The notes under the pieces were generated by a model. The model was not told the DNA's origin and made no database searches. It was given only the letters and a program-made list of their open reading frames with translations. Below are positions 1 to 11,600 of a DNA stretch of 15,995 bases, piece after piece. This DNA is from Phoronis ovalis (lineage: Eukaryota; Phoronida; Phoronidae). The translations under genes were made by a program, and so were the position numbers. The stretch covers positions 1 through 15,995 of the forward strand of contig JAOXYB010025369.1 in assembly GCA_028565635.1 (NCBI GenBank). The letters run 5' to 3'. Positions within the stretch are counted from its first letter, which is position 1; the number at the start of each line of letters is the position of its first letter.

Positions 1-141
1 TTTTAATCTTATATTATCTGATTAACTTTACACAAACTCACCAACACCCAAAACTTTCTTCTGTGTGTTGCAACGGCTTCCATGGGTTCAACAGGTTGTG
101 CACAGTAGCAATTTTAAGGATTCTGGCGGCCATTTTGATTA

Positions 142-155
142 GCGCCATCTGGTGG
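142..155 (-). promoter_or_regulatory. CTCF-like core motif
   Basis: The minus strand reads CCACCAGATGGCGC, a full match to the common CTCF core consensus CCASYAGRKGGCRS. A YY1-like AAAATGGCCGCC lies a few bases away (about 125-136). CTCF is a bilaterian chromatin-boundary protein, so the site would be meaningful only in a bilaterian. A repeat element that happens to carry this word is an alternative, since the surrounding 60-180 is richer in GC than its neighbourhood. Confidence 0.35.
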
Positions 156-3100
156 AGTTAGCCCACACTTTTGCGAGGTTTACCCTCACCAATTTTTTTA
201 CAATTCACCCAAAGATATCAAAATCACCTTCAAACCTTGATTACAGTGAGTTGGTCACGGGACTCCCAGATTTGCCTCTACTATTACTGCTTAAATTAAG
301 TATACAGAGCCAGGAAATTGAACAACTTTAAAATCTCGATATAAGAAAAAAAAGTAATTAGAGTTTCTATTTCAATAAATTTACAACATAACTGTGGAAT
401 TGCATAATAATGTTTGACGCAGAAGTCATCCTTTCAGAAATACAGATACACCTGAAATGAAAAAATCTAACAAAAGGGCATCGGCTGCTACCAATCACTC
501 GCTCCTCTACGTTTTTGTGCGAATCTTTTAGATGACATTTTTATTTGAAACCTGTAATTACATAATTATGCTTCGTAGAACAGATTTTTCATTTTCCTAT
601 TTTTCTTTTCAACGGCATGTAGACTTATAGCGTGAAAGAGGAGAAGATGTATCTGCTTGCATGGATCCAATATTATACAGAAATGTTAAGAGATATTTGC
701 CTGTTTGACTTATTGAAGTTATCACATAAAACAGTACACAGTTTATGAATTCTCGCAATTGATTTTACTATTGTTAATTAAAAGGACAATTGGGATACTT
801 TGAATTTTAAGAGTTACAATTAAATTTTTTCATATGGCAAAATTTAATAGATCAAAGTATAAACCAATCAAGAATCATTGACGTGGGCAAAAGTATCATT
901 ACCTTTATCTTCTGTTCTGTATACACTGGCATTTATAGACAACTCAATTAAATCTCAAGGTCCCAGCAACAATTTATTTTAATACTATTTTAATGGCAAT
1001 AAGATTAAGGGTACACTTCCTAACTTTTTAGTGAGATTATAACGTCAGACGAGTATTCTTCATAAAATTCGTCCCTACAATTAATTTACCATATAATATA
1101 TTTATTTCCACGAGTATAATATTTACATTAAATTGATAGTGTTGAATTACTTGCTCTTTTTTACTGAAAAGTAATGTTTTCACAATTTCATCAATACATG
1201 TTTATATCTGAATTAAATGTTTAATCCAGCTGAAAGCAAGACTGAGACATCATGCAAAGCAAGATTAATTGAAATGTCTAATTGTTTGAGATGGTATTAC
1301 AATGTTTATATACTAGTATCTAAAGAATCAGCCAAGCACATTAATTTGTATATTTACACTATATTTATGGTAAAGACTGTAGTTGTTGCAAATACATCTG
1401 GTTTCACTTTCACAACGCCACATTATTTATATTTATATCTCCACCAAATTCGCCAGTTTACTAACATCCGATGTAGTGCTGAATAAAACATGTAGGGATG
1501 TCTTCTTTTTTATGGCAACAGTTAAAAATAATGTCTTGTATCAGCCTTGATATGTTTGGTCTTCTAAATACTTTGGTTCAACATATTCCACTTGCTTTCT
1601 TTACACTCTTTGAAGCAATAATTCTGATGTCATTTTTAGATGGTTGAAAAGATTCTTCGAAGAAGAAGACAATCCTTAAAAATAAACCCTAAAAATAAAA
1701 TATTGTGACGACTAATAATCAGCAATTAAAAACAACATACGTGTTTTAGCAAGAAAGTAATATAATCTTTCATTTAGGAATTCATATTGCACAACCTTCA
1801 GATTGTAAACCAGTAAACACTTTTCTGTCTATAATATCCAGCAATATATGTTTCATGTTGTTATATTTCTTTTCAAATATTTGACAAAAACAATTTAGGG
1901 AAACATGGTGAAATTTAATCAAAGCAACATCTTACTCTAGATGCCAAATTCGCAAGATAGAGACGTGATGCTGTTTGTCCGCAAAGTTAATAACAACCAA
2001 GGAGAAGTTAGCATCATGATTATTTGTCAGATGTCCTTAAATATCTCGGTGTACAACGGACGTCGTGTGAGTCTTCCATATCAAATGTTTGCGAACTAAA
2101 AGCAAAAATACAATTAAATTCCTCAACACGTTTCACCATAATGGCTTTAAAAAGTTTCAATTGCTAATAGAAACTACTAGTACACTACATAAATTATTCG
2201 ACCTTGATGTATAGAGCAAAATTCTGATATAATTGCTTGCTATTCCGCACTTAATATAGTCATTCTAGTATATTACCTATATATTCTGTAGGACGTAATT
2301 TAAGCCTAGTTTTTTTCATTCGGGGAAAGTTATTCCAAATAACCCAATTATAAAATGATTGCCCAATAGGAATTCCAGATAATGCTACCAGACAGTTCAA
2401 AGCCTTAGGTTATAATGGATACTATTTTGGATTAACATATAGTTAGATTAATATATTTAGCTTATCAATGCTTGTTTTTATTAACAGCTCAAAGGACCAA
2501 AGTCAAATTGTTGATCAAAACTAACAAATGAGCGCTGTTTGATGCAAACAAAGACCTAAATATTTCTGGTTAAACTTTCTACTGCACTTCTATAATAGTG
2601 GTGGTACATTACATACGTGCAGACATTACTGAAAGCAAAAACAGAAAGCAAGTAGACAAACTAAAACGTGATGTCAACGTACATGCAGATATCGTATGCA
2701 GTAACATGCATCAAAGCACAATAGAACTTAAAAGAATCGAAATCTGAGAAGTGTTTGTTAATAACCCTCGTTTGTTAACTGGGAGACTTATTAGCACATA
2801 ATGTAAGTGCCGACGCACTATTTGGTATACTAGTCTTTTTGTAGTTAGCTTACTATCGCCATTTGTATTTGCATATGAGTTGCTTATTAGTCATGTAGGT
2901 CAGGGACCGAATATATATTGTTTATGCACTTTCAAGCCATTCTTACAACGTTGACCGATGAGAATGGACAAGAATTTTATGCCGCAAATTGATGTAAGTT
3001 AGCTTGTTAACATTAAACGTTATTAGGTCTATACAAAGAATTATTGTAACGCGTTTGGTACATAGATTACTAATTTCCTGTGTATATTTAGTTAGTTTGT

Positions 3101-3772
3101 TGATGTTAACGATTTAGAATAGAAAAACGTAATGTTCTTTATATACCACAGTACTACGGTGCTAAATTATTGTGGTTTAACGTTAACGCTACTACACAAG
3201 ATATTAGGCAGACAATCAAGGGCAAGAAACTGAGCAATATGTATGTTCATATGTTAAGGCAAAATAATTAAAAAACGTCTAACAAAAAATATTTTATAAA
3301 TGCAAAAAATTACTGTTCTATAAACACCATATTTTATATTATATTTAGAAAATGCAAAAAAACATGTACAACAATGAAGTGATGGACGACTGCCTAATTA
3401 ATGACAGTAGATGCAGCCATGAAGTTCTAAAACCTGATATTTATATGTTTATTTGATGTTACATTGACTTTTAGTATTTGTATTTATTTAGTATTTGTAT
3501 TTTCTTATTTTTATCCCTTCGCTGAAGCTTGTTTACATAAAAGGCAGCTAAACTGGGAAGGAACAAGCGGTGACATGATTATCTTTATTTGTGATTGAAC
3601 ATAATTTTCCGTGAAGCGTTATAACTAGCGAGATAACAATTTGTTACTGTTGAGGTGGATGGGAAAATCACAGTATCTTTATACCATATCTTCAGTATAG
3701 ATGCATGTAATAAATAATATACATATGATTCACCTTTATATGTTATGTGTCATTTTTTGTGTCATATAAAGA
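156..3772. other. AT-rich stretch without recognisable gene
   Basis: I see no convincing exon, RNA gene or transposon end here. The longest frame (1217-1486, plus) is rich in Tyr, Ile and Leu as random AT-rich DNA would be, and has no domain. There are small local duplications, such as TAGTATTTGTATTT twice near 3472 and 3489 and TGTGTCATTTTTTGTGTCAT near 3747. It may be intergenic or lie in a long intron. Confidence 0.6.
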
Positions 3773-4115
3773 GAGCGAAATGTGAGGCGCAACGTTCGGA
3801 CTTGGAATAAGGTACTGAATCTGGTTCTGGGCATAAAATAAAGGTGTGTACCTCAAAATGTTCAAAACTTAATTTAAAAGTCGATGATGTCAAAGGATTG
3901 CACAAACACTTATCTCTTTTCCCATTTCTGCTTTTATGATTACCCGTATTATCTGCTAAATATTACAAACGATTTTTCTGAATATTTTCACAGATTTTTA
4001 GCAGATAAAGGAACATAAAGTGACACTAGTTGTAAAAGCTTCTTCACACATACCTAGAGTACTCACAAAAAGCGAAAAGACATTGTTGCTAAGCAACTAA
4101 ATTGTCACTAATACC
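3773..4115. repeat. tandem duplication, copy 1 (about 343 bp)
   Basis: It starts GAGCGAAATGTGAGGCGCAA and ends at the border with copy 2. Shared blocks with copy 2 are CAACGTTCGGA, CACCTCAAAATGT/ACCTCAAAATGT, CATTTCTGCTTTTATG, ACCCGTATTAT, TGATTTTTCTGAATATTT (one mismatch) and the closing GTTGC palindrome. The copies are clearly diverged, so the duplication is old. Confidence 0.8.
4085..4097. repeat. short palindrome GTTGC-TAA-GCAAC
   Basis: It lies near the end of copy 1; copy 2 has the perfect palindrome GTTGCTAGCAAC at 4416-4427. The arms resemble half sites of the RFX X-box (GTTGCCATGGCAAC type), but the spacer is shorter, so binding is uncertain. The arms are intact in both diverged copies. 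Confidence 0.4.
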
Positions 4116-4444
4116 GAGCGAAAGATGCCACAACGTTCGGAATCTGAATCTCGGTCTGGATATAACAAAATAAAACATTGTGCACCTCAAAATGTACAAA
4201 AAGTCGGTGATGTCAGCGGATTCCACAAAAAAAATATCTCTGCTCATTTCTGCTTTTATGGTAACCCGTATTATTTGCTAATTTTCGAAATATTTCAAAT
4301 GATTTTTCTGAATATTTCCATGGATTTTTAGTAGAAAAACGAAAACGCAAATGACATTAGTTATAAAAGGCTTTTCATATACACCTGGAATACTCACAAA
4401 ACGCGATAAAAATGTGTTGCTAGCAACTAAATTTCCACCAATAG
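4116..4444. repeat. tandem duplication, copy 2 (about 329 bp)
   Basis: It follows copy 1 with no spacer, starts GAGCGAAAGATGCC and ends near CAACTAAATTTCCACC. The open frame at 4125-4331 lies wholly inside this copy, is broken in copy 1, and is therefore not treated as a gene. The pair may be what is left of a longer satellite or of a mobile element with internal repeats. Confidence 0.8.
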
Positions 4445-5589
4445 AGATCGACATGTGAATCCGCTGGTTTGAAATTTTATTATACTGTTTTTTTATTAGT
4501 TAACAAAGGAAAAAACTTGGCATATGTTTAATATGTATTTGGACAATATTAGTAACTATACGGATAAGCCGTAGTAAAATCATGTATGAAGGATTAGCCT
4601 GACCCAACATACATGCATAGTCCCTAGTACTGAACTCTAGAATGGCATTCTGTCTTAGTAGGTTCATGTATTCACTACTCTTCATATGACTCAAATGTAT
4701 GATCAACGTGTCAAAATGTTCATGTGCTAAATACTGACTTTGTACAACACAAGGAAACTAAAAAAACACAAGTTTGTAGCAAAACGGATATAATGTGTAT
4801 TGTTTGTCCTATCTAGATATTTCCGCTTCGGGAAATCTTAGATTCACCCCATTCTGCACACCAAATCTTAAACGGAATGACAATAATGCATTTACTGTAG
4901 TACTAATTTAAGTTAGAGCTTGATCCAGCTGTAACTAGTAAGTGTTGTTCTACAATACTTTATTAATATCTAAATTAAATTCTCGTTTTCTGAATCTGAC
5001 GACATGACTGCTCTGTTGTCTGCCAACGCCTCAAGTACTTAAAATCTCTTTGTACTCTTTATATATACCTTCTAGACCTCTCGCAAGACTATACAACTGG
5101 TTTAACAAGTTGTTCGTGTACCAATAATAAATATATTTTTCTATTTATCAATTATTTTTTGCTCGCGCATATATATTTTAATCTCCAATCAGCATGAACT
5201 TGTCATATTTTCACGGTTCAAAATCTTAGTCATTCACCTTTTACGTGAAAGAACCCATTCACGACTTACCAGCTAACTTTAATTATTTTCACCCTTCACC
5301 GTGAAGAAAAACAACTGTCCACTCATTATTTTCGTAAAATGTATACACTCCCCTCTGGTTATCAGTCTAATCTATTTAGATGCATTTTTTATATTTTATA
5401 TTTCTTCATTTCTGACAGAACATTTCGCTCATGAGGAATGTTTATATACAACAAAGGAAAATTTTCAAAAAAAAATCTTTTTTAATTGTTCTGTGTTTTG
5501 TTTTTGCATCATTTCAGTGTATTTCTATTCTCTGTAAAACAGATTAAAATTTCTATCTCATTTTTCCTAAGCTTTACTTTTTATTGCAG
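4445..5589. other. AT-rich stretch without recognisable gene
   Basis: The frames at 4500-4706 (minus) and 5301-5537 (plus) are short, low-complexity and hydrophobic-rich in the way random AT-rich sequence is, and no splice sites frame them. I see nothing else supportable. Confidence 0.6.
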
Positions 5590-5701
5590 CTGGACAGTAT
5601 CGTGTATGGATTAGATACTGGACAAAATTGATATACTATTTACAAATAATTGCCATTTCTTCTGATATTACACAACAACAACAAATGGCACTACTGAATC
5701 C
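5590..5701 (+). other. possible internal exon of an unrecognised plus-strand transcript
   Basis: A strong acceptor-like stretch (CTAAGCTTTACTTTTTATTGCAG) ends at 5589, and a possible donor (AATCCAG|GTATTT) follows at 5702. Between them one frame is open, with GQYRVWIRYW near the start and a short QQQQ run before MALLNP. The peptide matches no family I know. The next plus-strand candidate exon has its own start codon, so the two need not belong together. An untranslated exon or chance are equally possible. Confidence 0.15.
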
Positions 5702-5702
5702 A

Positions 5703-6851
5703 GGTATTTACCTTTATTTATTAATTTTAGGTAAAAAGACGATTAGCATACGTTTGATTTTTAAAAGATACAATTAATTTTTGTTTTCGGCAAAATGTAA
5801 TACATGAATTCAGGACATACATGCTGGAGTTATTATTAGTTTCATCAGGATATTAAATGAAGTTTGTGGTATGCATAGGACCAGTAGTAACATTCAGTAA
5901 TATATCAACTAAATGCCAAAGCAGCCCATATACAGATATGCTTTCTTTTTTTTTCTGATGAGATTTCAAGATTTGATCTTTCAATGTATAGTTAAAATTA
6001 ATGTACATCATAATAAGGCTAACGATAATAATATATTTATGAATTTTCTGCCTTTAAAACATCAATTATGTTACCATAACAAAATATAGGACCTGATCTG
6101 AAGTTGATATCTCGACTCGGTCGTTGAAATCTCAACTTTTTGTAGCTGTTGACACAGGTAATTAACAACTTCAGATTATATTTGGTTACTAAAAGTTATT
6201 TTAAAATCATTTATGGACGAATGAAATTACAACATAAGGAAAGTAGATTGTTTCATGAAAAAAATGCCATTATACTATATTTCATAATTAATTTTTTTGA
6301 AAATCATCTCACATATTTCGTAACAACCTGCGTAGAGCAATAGCAGTGTCAAAAAATGACACATTTTGTGGAAAACGTTTTTAAAAGGAAGTAGATAACA
6401 CTTAAAATGTGAAAAAATCATAAAATTTTATGATTCTTTCATAAAAAAAATCAAAACAAAAAATTTAATTGTAAAAAAATTAAAGTATAATTGTTTTTCA
6501 TCAACTAAATCGTGACAGTACGTAGAAGGATGTTCACTAGATATTAGTTATGAATTTCATCATACCAGATTAACGTTTTTTTTTATTTCTGTAGGTAAAT
6601 CTGTATAATACGAACAACATATTGCATGAAAAAACTGTCTAGAGTCACAGATCATGGACTTATGGCACAGACAATACATTTTATATACAAACTATCAAAC
6701 ATGACGCTTGCTGGATAGAAAGGGAAGTACTGTTTACTATTTATACTAAACTATACGCATGGTTACCATCATGCAATGAACGCTAAACAGAATGAAGAAC
6801 TATTTCCGTTGATTAAATATTACTAACAGAAATATTGATAACGGTGCCACC
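5703..6851. other. very AT-rich stretch between two exon candidates
   Basis: The segment around 6260-6500 is almost pure A and T. One acceptor-like site (TTTTTTTTATTTCTGTAG) ends at 6594, but the bases after it carry early stops in all frames, so at most it would open an untranslated exon. No gene is recognised. Confidence 0.5.
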
Positions 6852-6919
6852 ATGCATCGTCTTGCCGGTTGGATCACGTGGTTAGGAGCTTTGTTTATCG
6901 CTCTTCATGATCAGCATAG
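6852..6919 (+). CDS. candidate first exon of a secreted or membrane protein (signal-peptide-like)
   Basis: The ATG at 6852 sits in an almost ideal Kozak context, GGTGCCACCATGC. It opens a peptide beginning MHRLAGWITWLGALFIAL, which has a positively charged start followed by a hydrophobic core, as a signal peptide would. After 22 codons and two bases comes a possible donor, CATAG|GTATAT, at 6920. Without splicing the frame ends at a TGA at 6966-6968 after 38 residues, so it could also be a short independent ORF. I found no downstream plus-strand exon that fits; any such gene would have to extend into or past the minus-strand NLR gene. Moderate Kozak and hydrophobic matches do occur by chance, so this remains a candidate. 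Confidence 0.3.
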
Positions 6920-6968
6920 GTATATACCTTTACCTCAAGTCCAAAAAAGCCGTTTGATTCAATACTGA

Positions 6969-7795
6969 TAATATATAGCTGCCACATCCAATCAAAAATT
7001 TATCCAAAATAACAAATCCAATCTTATTTATTGAAGACAGCAATTCAATTTATTTTGAAGATGGCAGTGGGTAGAATACTGTTTTCGAACTATAGCAATA
7101 AAAATATACAAACTAAATCCGAAATGTTCACCGTTGTCTCATACTGCAAAGCCAAAACTATTTGATTCCACACTAGTCGAGCAGTCTTATCGGCCGTAAG
7201 CTTCGTTTTTATTTTGTTATTTGAATGTACAATATAGTTAAAACTTAGGTGTGTTCACTGGACTCTGATACGACAGCTTGTGCCTAACTGTAGCTCGTGG
7301 ATGTTCGCTATCTCAAATCGGCCTAGTCCATACGGTACATTATTTCCTCAGGTATAGAAAAACATTATAAGAATAATCCCAAGCGTGTACATCACAACAG
7401 GTTCAGTGTAAAAGGAATTTGATGAGTGATATTCCAAATGAGAAATTATCAACCAGTTTTAGATAGCAAACGGTTCTATGGTAAGTCATGGGCTGGCATT
7501 GTACGAACTTCCGTGTGAATTCATTAAAAAGTTATGCCAAAATGTACTTCTGAATTATCAATTTTATATATTTTTCTCATTTATACATTTTGATAACAAA
7601 ATACAATCTATACACGCTGAGCTAAACTAATTGTAAACAAATAATAATTTGAATATGCGCATGCTAAACTAGAAATTTGTCAGAAAATACCTCGAACGAA
7701 AAGGTGATAGCATCCAAAAACCTATATGTTGACACTGTTAAATATAATATCTCATATCACCCTGGTAGTTGTATTATCTCGACAATGAACACAAT
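6969..7795. other. 3' flank of the NLR-like gene
   Basis: This segment follows the last stop codon of the minus-strand gene and should hold its 3' untranslated region. Candidate polyadenylation words on the minus strand are TATAAA variants at 7563-7568 and a canonical AATAAA at 7208-7213; nothing distinguishes the used one. No plus-strand exon was found that continues the signal-peptide-like exon at 6852. Confidence 0.4.
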
Positions 7796-8629
7796 TCATT
7801 CTTCAAAAACAAAAGATGAGAGAGGCACAAGCTGATCAGCATGTACATACTCCACTCTTTTCGGCTTTGCCAAAAAAACCCTATTTGGGTACAGCTGAAG
7901 TTTCAGATTCATTTTTTTATCTTTACAGATGCTCTCTATATTAGTAGCTGTTTCAGAGGAAATGTATGTATCAGAGAGTGTAATGTTCAGTTCCCTCCAG
8001 CAATGATCACTGCTTAAACATCTTATAAATTGATCTTCAAACTTTGCAAACATACTGCTACTAGTTACATAATCACATTGAGGTAATGTAGAACTAGCAA
8101 GTACAAGTGTTTTTACTTCTTTGCACTGGTACATGATGTTTATGTACTGGGTTAGAAGAACATCATATGTTAAACTAAACGTACTTACATCGAAAACAAA
8201 TACGAAAGTTTGTAGTGGGCCACACATAGTAATAAGCTTATTGAATTGCATCACTAACTTTAAAATATTAATACCGTGAGAAGTTACTAGAGCAAGTTCT
8301 TTTTTCTCAACATGTTTTACACTTTTAAATAGTTTAACTAAAGACTCCTCGTAACCCTTTGCAGGAGCCGTTAAATGTGCATACCTATTAAAGAATTCAT
8401 TGTAACGAAAAACTAGATCACGTTTACCTAAAACATGTTCATGTAGATCACTTGGATCACACTGCTTTACAATTAGTACAGACAAACGATCCTTGTTATC
8501 TATTTTCTCTAGATAGCTACGACAAATCCAATCAATATTTGGCACAGCTACTGGCAATACATGTAAAGAAACCGACTTACATCCAAGCAAATTAATCATC
8601 CGCTGTTTAGGATGCCGATCCCGTACCTC
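7796..8629 (-). CDS. C-terminal continuation of the NACHT protein behind an in-frame TAG
   Basis: Directly after the TAG the same frame stays open for 277 codons to a TGA at 7798-7796. It begins EVRDRHPKQR and then an ATG at 8599. An uninterrupted frame of this length in AT-rich DNA is very unlikely by chance, and it is in register with exon 4, so it was most likely the C-terminus of the same protein. The peptide alternates hydrophobic and polar stretches, for example VKTLVLASSTL, WRELNITLSDT and LKLQLYPN, faintly like degenerate leucine-rich repeats, but I cannot assign a domain. It would add a sensor or autoinhibitory module by analogy with NLRs (inference). Independent translation from ATG 8599 is possible but would need its own transcript. 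The remaining options are nonsense mutation, readthrough and sequence error. Confidence 0.6.
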   Translation of the reverse strand, partial: EVRDRHPKQRMINLLGCKSVSLHVLPVAVPNIDWICRSYLEKIDNKDRLSVLIVKQCDPSDLHEHVLGKRDLVFRYNEFFNRYAHLTAPAKGYEESLVKLFKSVKHVEKKELALVTSHGINILKLVMQFNKLITMCGPLQTFVFVFDVSTFSLTYDVLLTQYINIMYQCKEVKTLVLASSTLPQCDYVTSSSMFAKFEDQFIRCLSSDHCWRELNITLSDTYISSETATNIESICKDKKMNLKLQLYPNRVFLAKPKRVEYVHADQLVPLSSFVFEE

Positions 8630-11600
8630 CTAGGGATACATTTCCAGTAGTTTCATTTTTTCACTTTTCATAATCGTATTTAAACATTCTGGTATTTCGT
8701 TAAAACAAATAAAATCATGAACTGTACACATTATACTTTCTATTTTATCTGTTAATTTAATCATAACAGCACATTTTTGCGATTCACCTCCATTCAGTTC
8801 AACATATATCTTGCTCGGCAGCTTATCTAATAATAAACTAATCATTTGTGGAAACAGTTCTAGTGGACACATGTCATAACATAATTTGAATGCTCCAGAG
8901 AGCTTGTAATGCTCAGGCATATGCTTGAAACGAGTCCTGGAAAGACCCATAATAACGAATGATTCAACAACTTTGCTCGAGGAGATTATGGTATCAACAG
9001 GAGCATCAAAAATAATCTGCTTAATAAAATTTAAATCGCTCTCGGAAAAACTCAATTCAAAAACAAATTTTAAAACCTGTGACCAATCCACAGAGCTGAG
9101 AAAACTAAGATTTGGTAGTTGTTTGTAGTATATTTTACATGCAGCAAAATATTGCTGTAAATGTTTGTGTACGAAATAGTAAATATCAACTGGATCTATG
9201 AGTGAATCACTTTCATCGCATACTAAGAATCCACAATCAATCATATCATTATCAATATCCCCAATATCTCCTTTCTTGTAAGTTACCATTTTAGTTTCCA
9301 AACCCTTAAAAGCAAGCTCACCTAACCTAACAGAAAGTGCTTTGACCACCTCCTCCAAGTTCTTGATACTAATGATTTTACCCGCTTTTGCAAAGTAACG
9401 TCTAAGCACCATTCTTACAATATCTTGGTACAGTTGCATCACTGTGGTAAATACAACATGTTCATTTTCTTCTGCTAAAATAATTATGAAAACCAAGCAT
9501 AGAGGTGTTCTACTCAATTCTTGCACTTGCTCGTTGGTGCTTAACAGATAATTAAGACGCTCCTCTAGCTTTGTTTTTGATCTGGTCTTGCAGTAATGTT
9601 CTGTGTATTTTTTTACAAACTCTTCTGCTTGTTGAAGCTCAAATCCTTTATTTGACAATATGGTATGGAAATTAGTAAATTTACTGAGATGACCACATCT
9701 TGATGTCACAATGATAGATACGTTGCTCAATATTTGTCCATTCAGAAGCTTATTTAATTGTTCATTTTCTTGTACTAGTTCATCATATCCATCAAAAATG
9801 AATAGGACATCCTTTTCGTTACGAGTTATAAGCGTCCATACATCTCTTCTACTCTTGGGGAAATCTTCAGGCAAAAGTTTCTGAGTAAAAATGTCATCCA
9901 TGAGATTTCCTGTCAAATCACGCACCTTGAGGAGAAATACCAGCTTAAATTTCTCTACTCCATACACATTTTCTGCTTTTCCCTTTGCCTGAGCCCAAGT
10001 ATAAGCCATTTTTTTACTGAGTGTAGTTTTTCCCGTTCCAGCATTTCCTTCAATCAGAACATAGTTTGAACTTGGGGAAGATATTGAGGAGTAACTGGGA
10101 TGGAATATTTTGCAGATATCAACTTCTTCCCTACAATATTAAGCATCTGTCTTATATCTCCTTCAAAATTATTAACTTGTGACTGCATTTGCGATTGCTG
10201 TTAATAATGTGTCATTTAGAATTCAATTTATTGTAATTTTAAGATATTGTACAAATACAAAACTTGAAAGGTTTTTAAGATAACATTTCGAAAATCGGAA
10301 AGATGTCTGCTATATAGATAACTCACTGTTTATCCCGCCTATTCTGTATATCAGTGATTGCAAGCGTTGTATACGTTTTATCAAGAGCCACTTTGAAACC
10401 TTCATTCCATAGCACAGGTGTGACGCAATAATTCCTGACATAATGATATTCAAGCTTTGAAACTGCCAATTCAAGAAGTTCTGAAAAAAGAAAATCATAA
10501 TGCATGCTAAGCTTACAATGAAACTGTAATGCTTTAATTTCATTTTATTGAGCAAATATGAAAATGTGCATTATTATTTTGTATTTTGCACCACAGTGTA
10601 GGTCATATAATATGGTTTGGTAATTTATAAATAATGAAATAGCAATTAATGCAAAGAAGTTTCATTTTCTGTAACTAGACATTAATTACTTTTAAAGACA
10701 AACAAATCCTTTGTCCAGCAACAGATAACATATTTTCTACCACACAATTAAAATAGACTGACATGCATATCGTTTTCTACTATATATGCCTAAGTAACAT
10801 CTTTAGGATGCAGCTACATCTAACCGCACTACATGCGTCATAGATTAATGTTGGTCGACTTTGTAATTTCAGACATTTTTTTTTTCTAACAAATAATTTT
10901 CCTAAAAAGTCATTCAAAATGTTTGTCTAAAAATTTAATGTAAAGGACACAATCATCTGGCAGTCTTAGCTTTGAATTTGAAGAAAATATATGGCACTCC
11001 TAGCTTTACATAGCCACATATAAAGCATAAACATACAGTAGACCACATAAACATATGATACTGTATTCAACTTACCAGTTTATGTTAGCAACTGTTTTAT
11101 GTACTATAATGCATTTATTAAAAAACTCCAATCAATGTTTCTAACGACTAATGTCAGTCTACATGCGTCATGATCGGCTGAGGTGGAAGTAGTTTTGTAC
11201 CTTATATTTATCAAATTTTCTCTTTCTCCTAGCGCTGGCATTTTTTATTGTATTTAAAAGGAGACTCAATGAGAGAATGTGATGCGAAAATTTGGTAGGA
11301 TTATTTGAGCTAGGGCAACTGTGATTGGATATTTGGTGGTCATGGCTACTTTGACCTGTATTTACTCTTTACACAATATGAAATTGTTGTTAGGCACAAC
11401 AAATAATGTTGAAAATTCAAATGGCATTTGATCCACTTCAGGTCATTTCTAACACACCTACCAATCTATGGCCATCCCGAATCCACCTTCGAATGTGACG
11501 CACCCTCTTGGACAAACATGGCCACCAGTTGGCCATTTTGAAATAATCAATGTCAAACTTATAACCAATCTGCAGTTGTCCTGGTCCATATTTGGAACTG

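Noticed and set aside
1217-1486. 89-codon plus-strand frame
   Set aside because: Composition is that of random AT-rich DNA (Tyr, Ile, Leu, Thr), with no domain, splice site or signal.
4125-4331. 68-codon plus-strand frame
   Set aside because: It lies within one copy of the tandem duplication and is not open in the other copy.
5301-5537. 78-codon plus-strand frame with hydrophobic stretches
   Set aside because: Hydrophobicity follows from T-rich codons (Phe, Ile, Tyr); no splice or start context supports it.
5953-5985. CTGATGAG as a possible hammerhead ribozyme core
   Set aside because: No matching GAAA segment at the required distance and no helix pairing around it.
8630-8632. Alternative genetic code reading TAG as an amino acid
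   Set aside because: Animal nuclear genes use TAG as stop, and only one such codon occurs in the frame; recoding of the whole code is not needed.
8603-8639. A tiny intron (GTATCC...AAACAG, 37 bases) that would remove the in-frame TAG
   Set aside because: It is shorter than functional animal introns, and its length is not a multiple of three, so splicing would break the frame that is open on both sides.
8925-9128. 67-codon plus-strand frame
   Set aside because: It is the antisense shadow of the well-supported NACHT exon.
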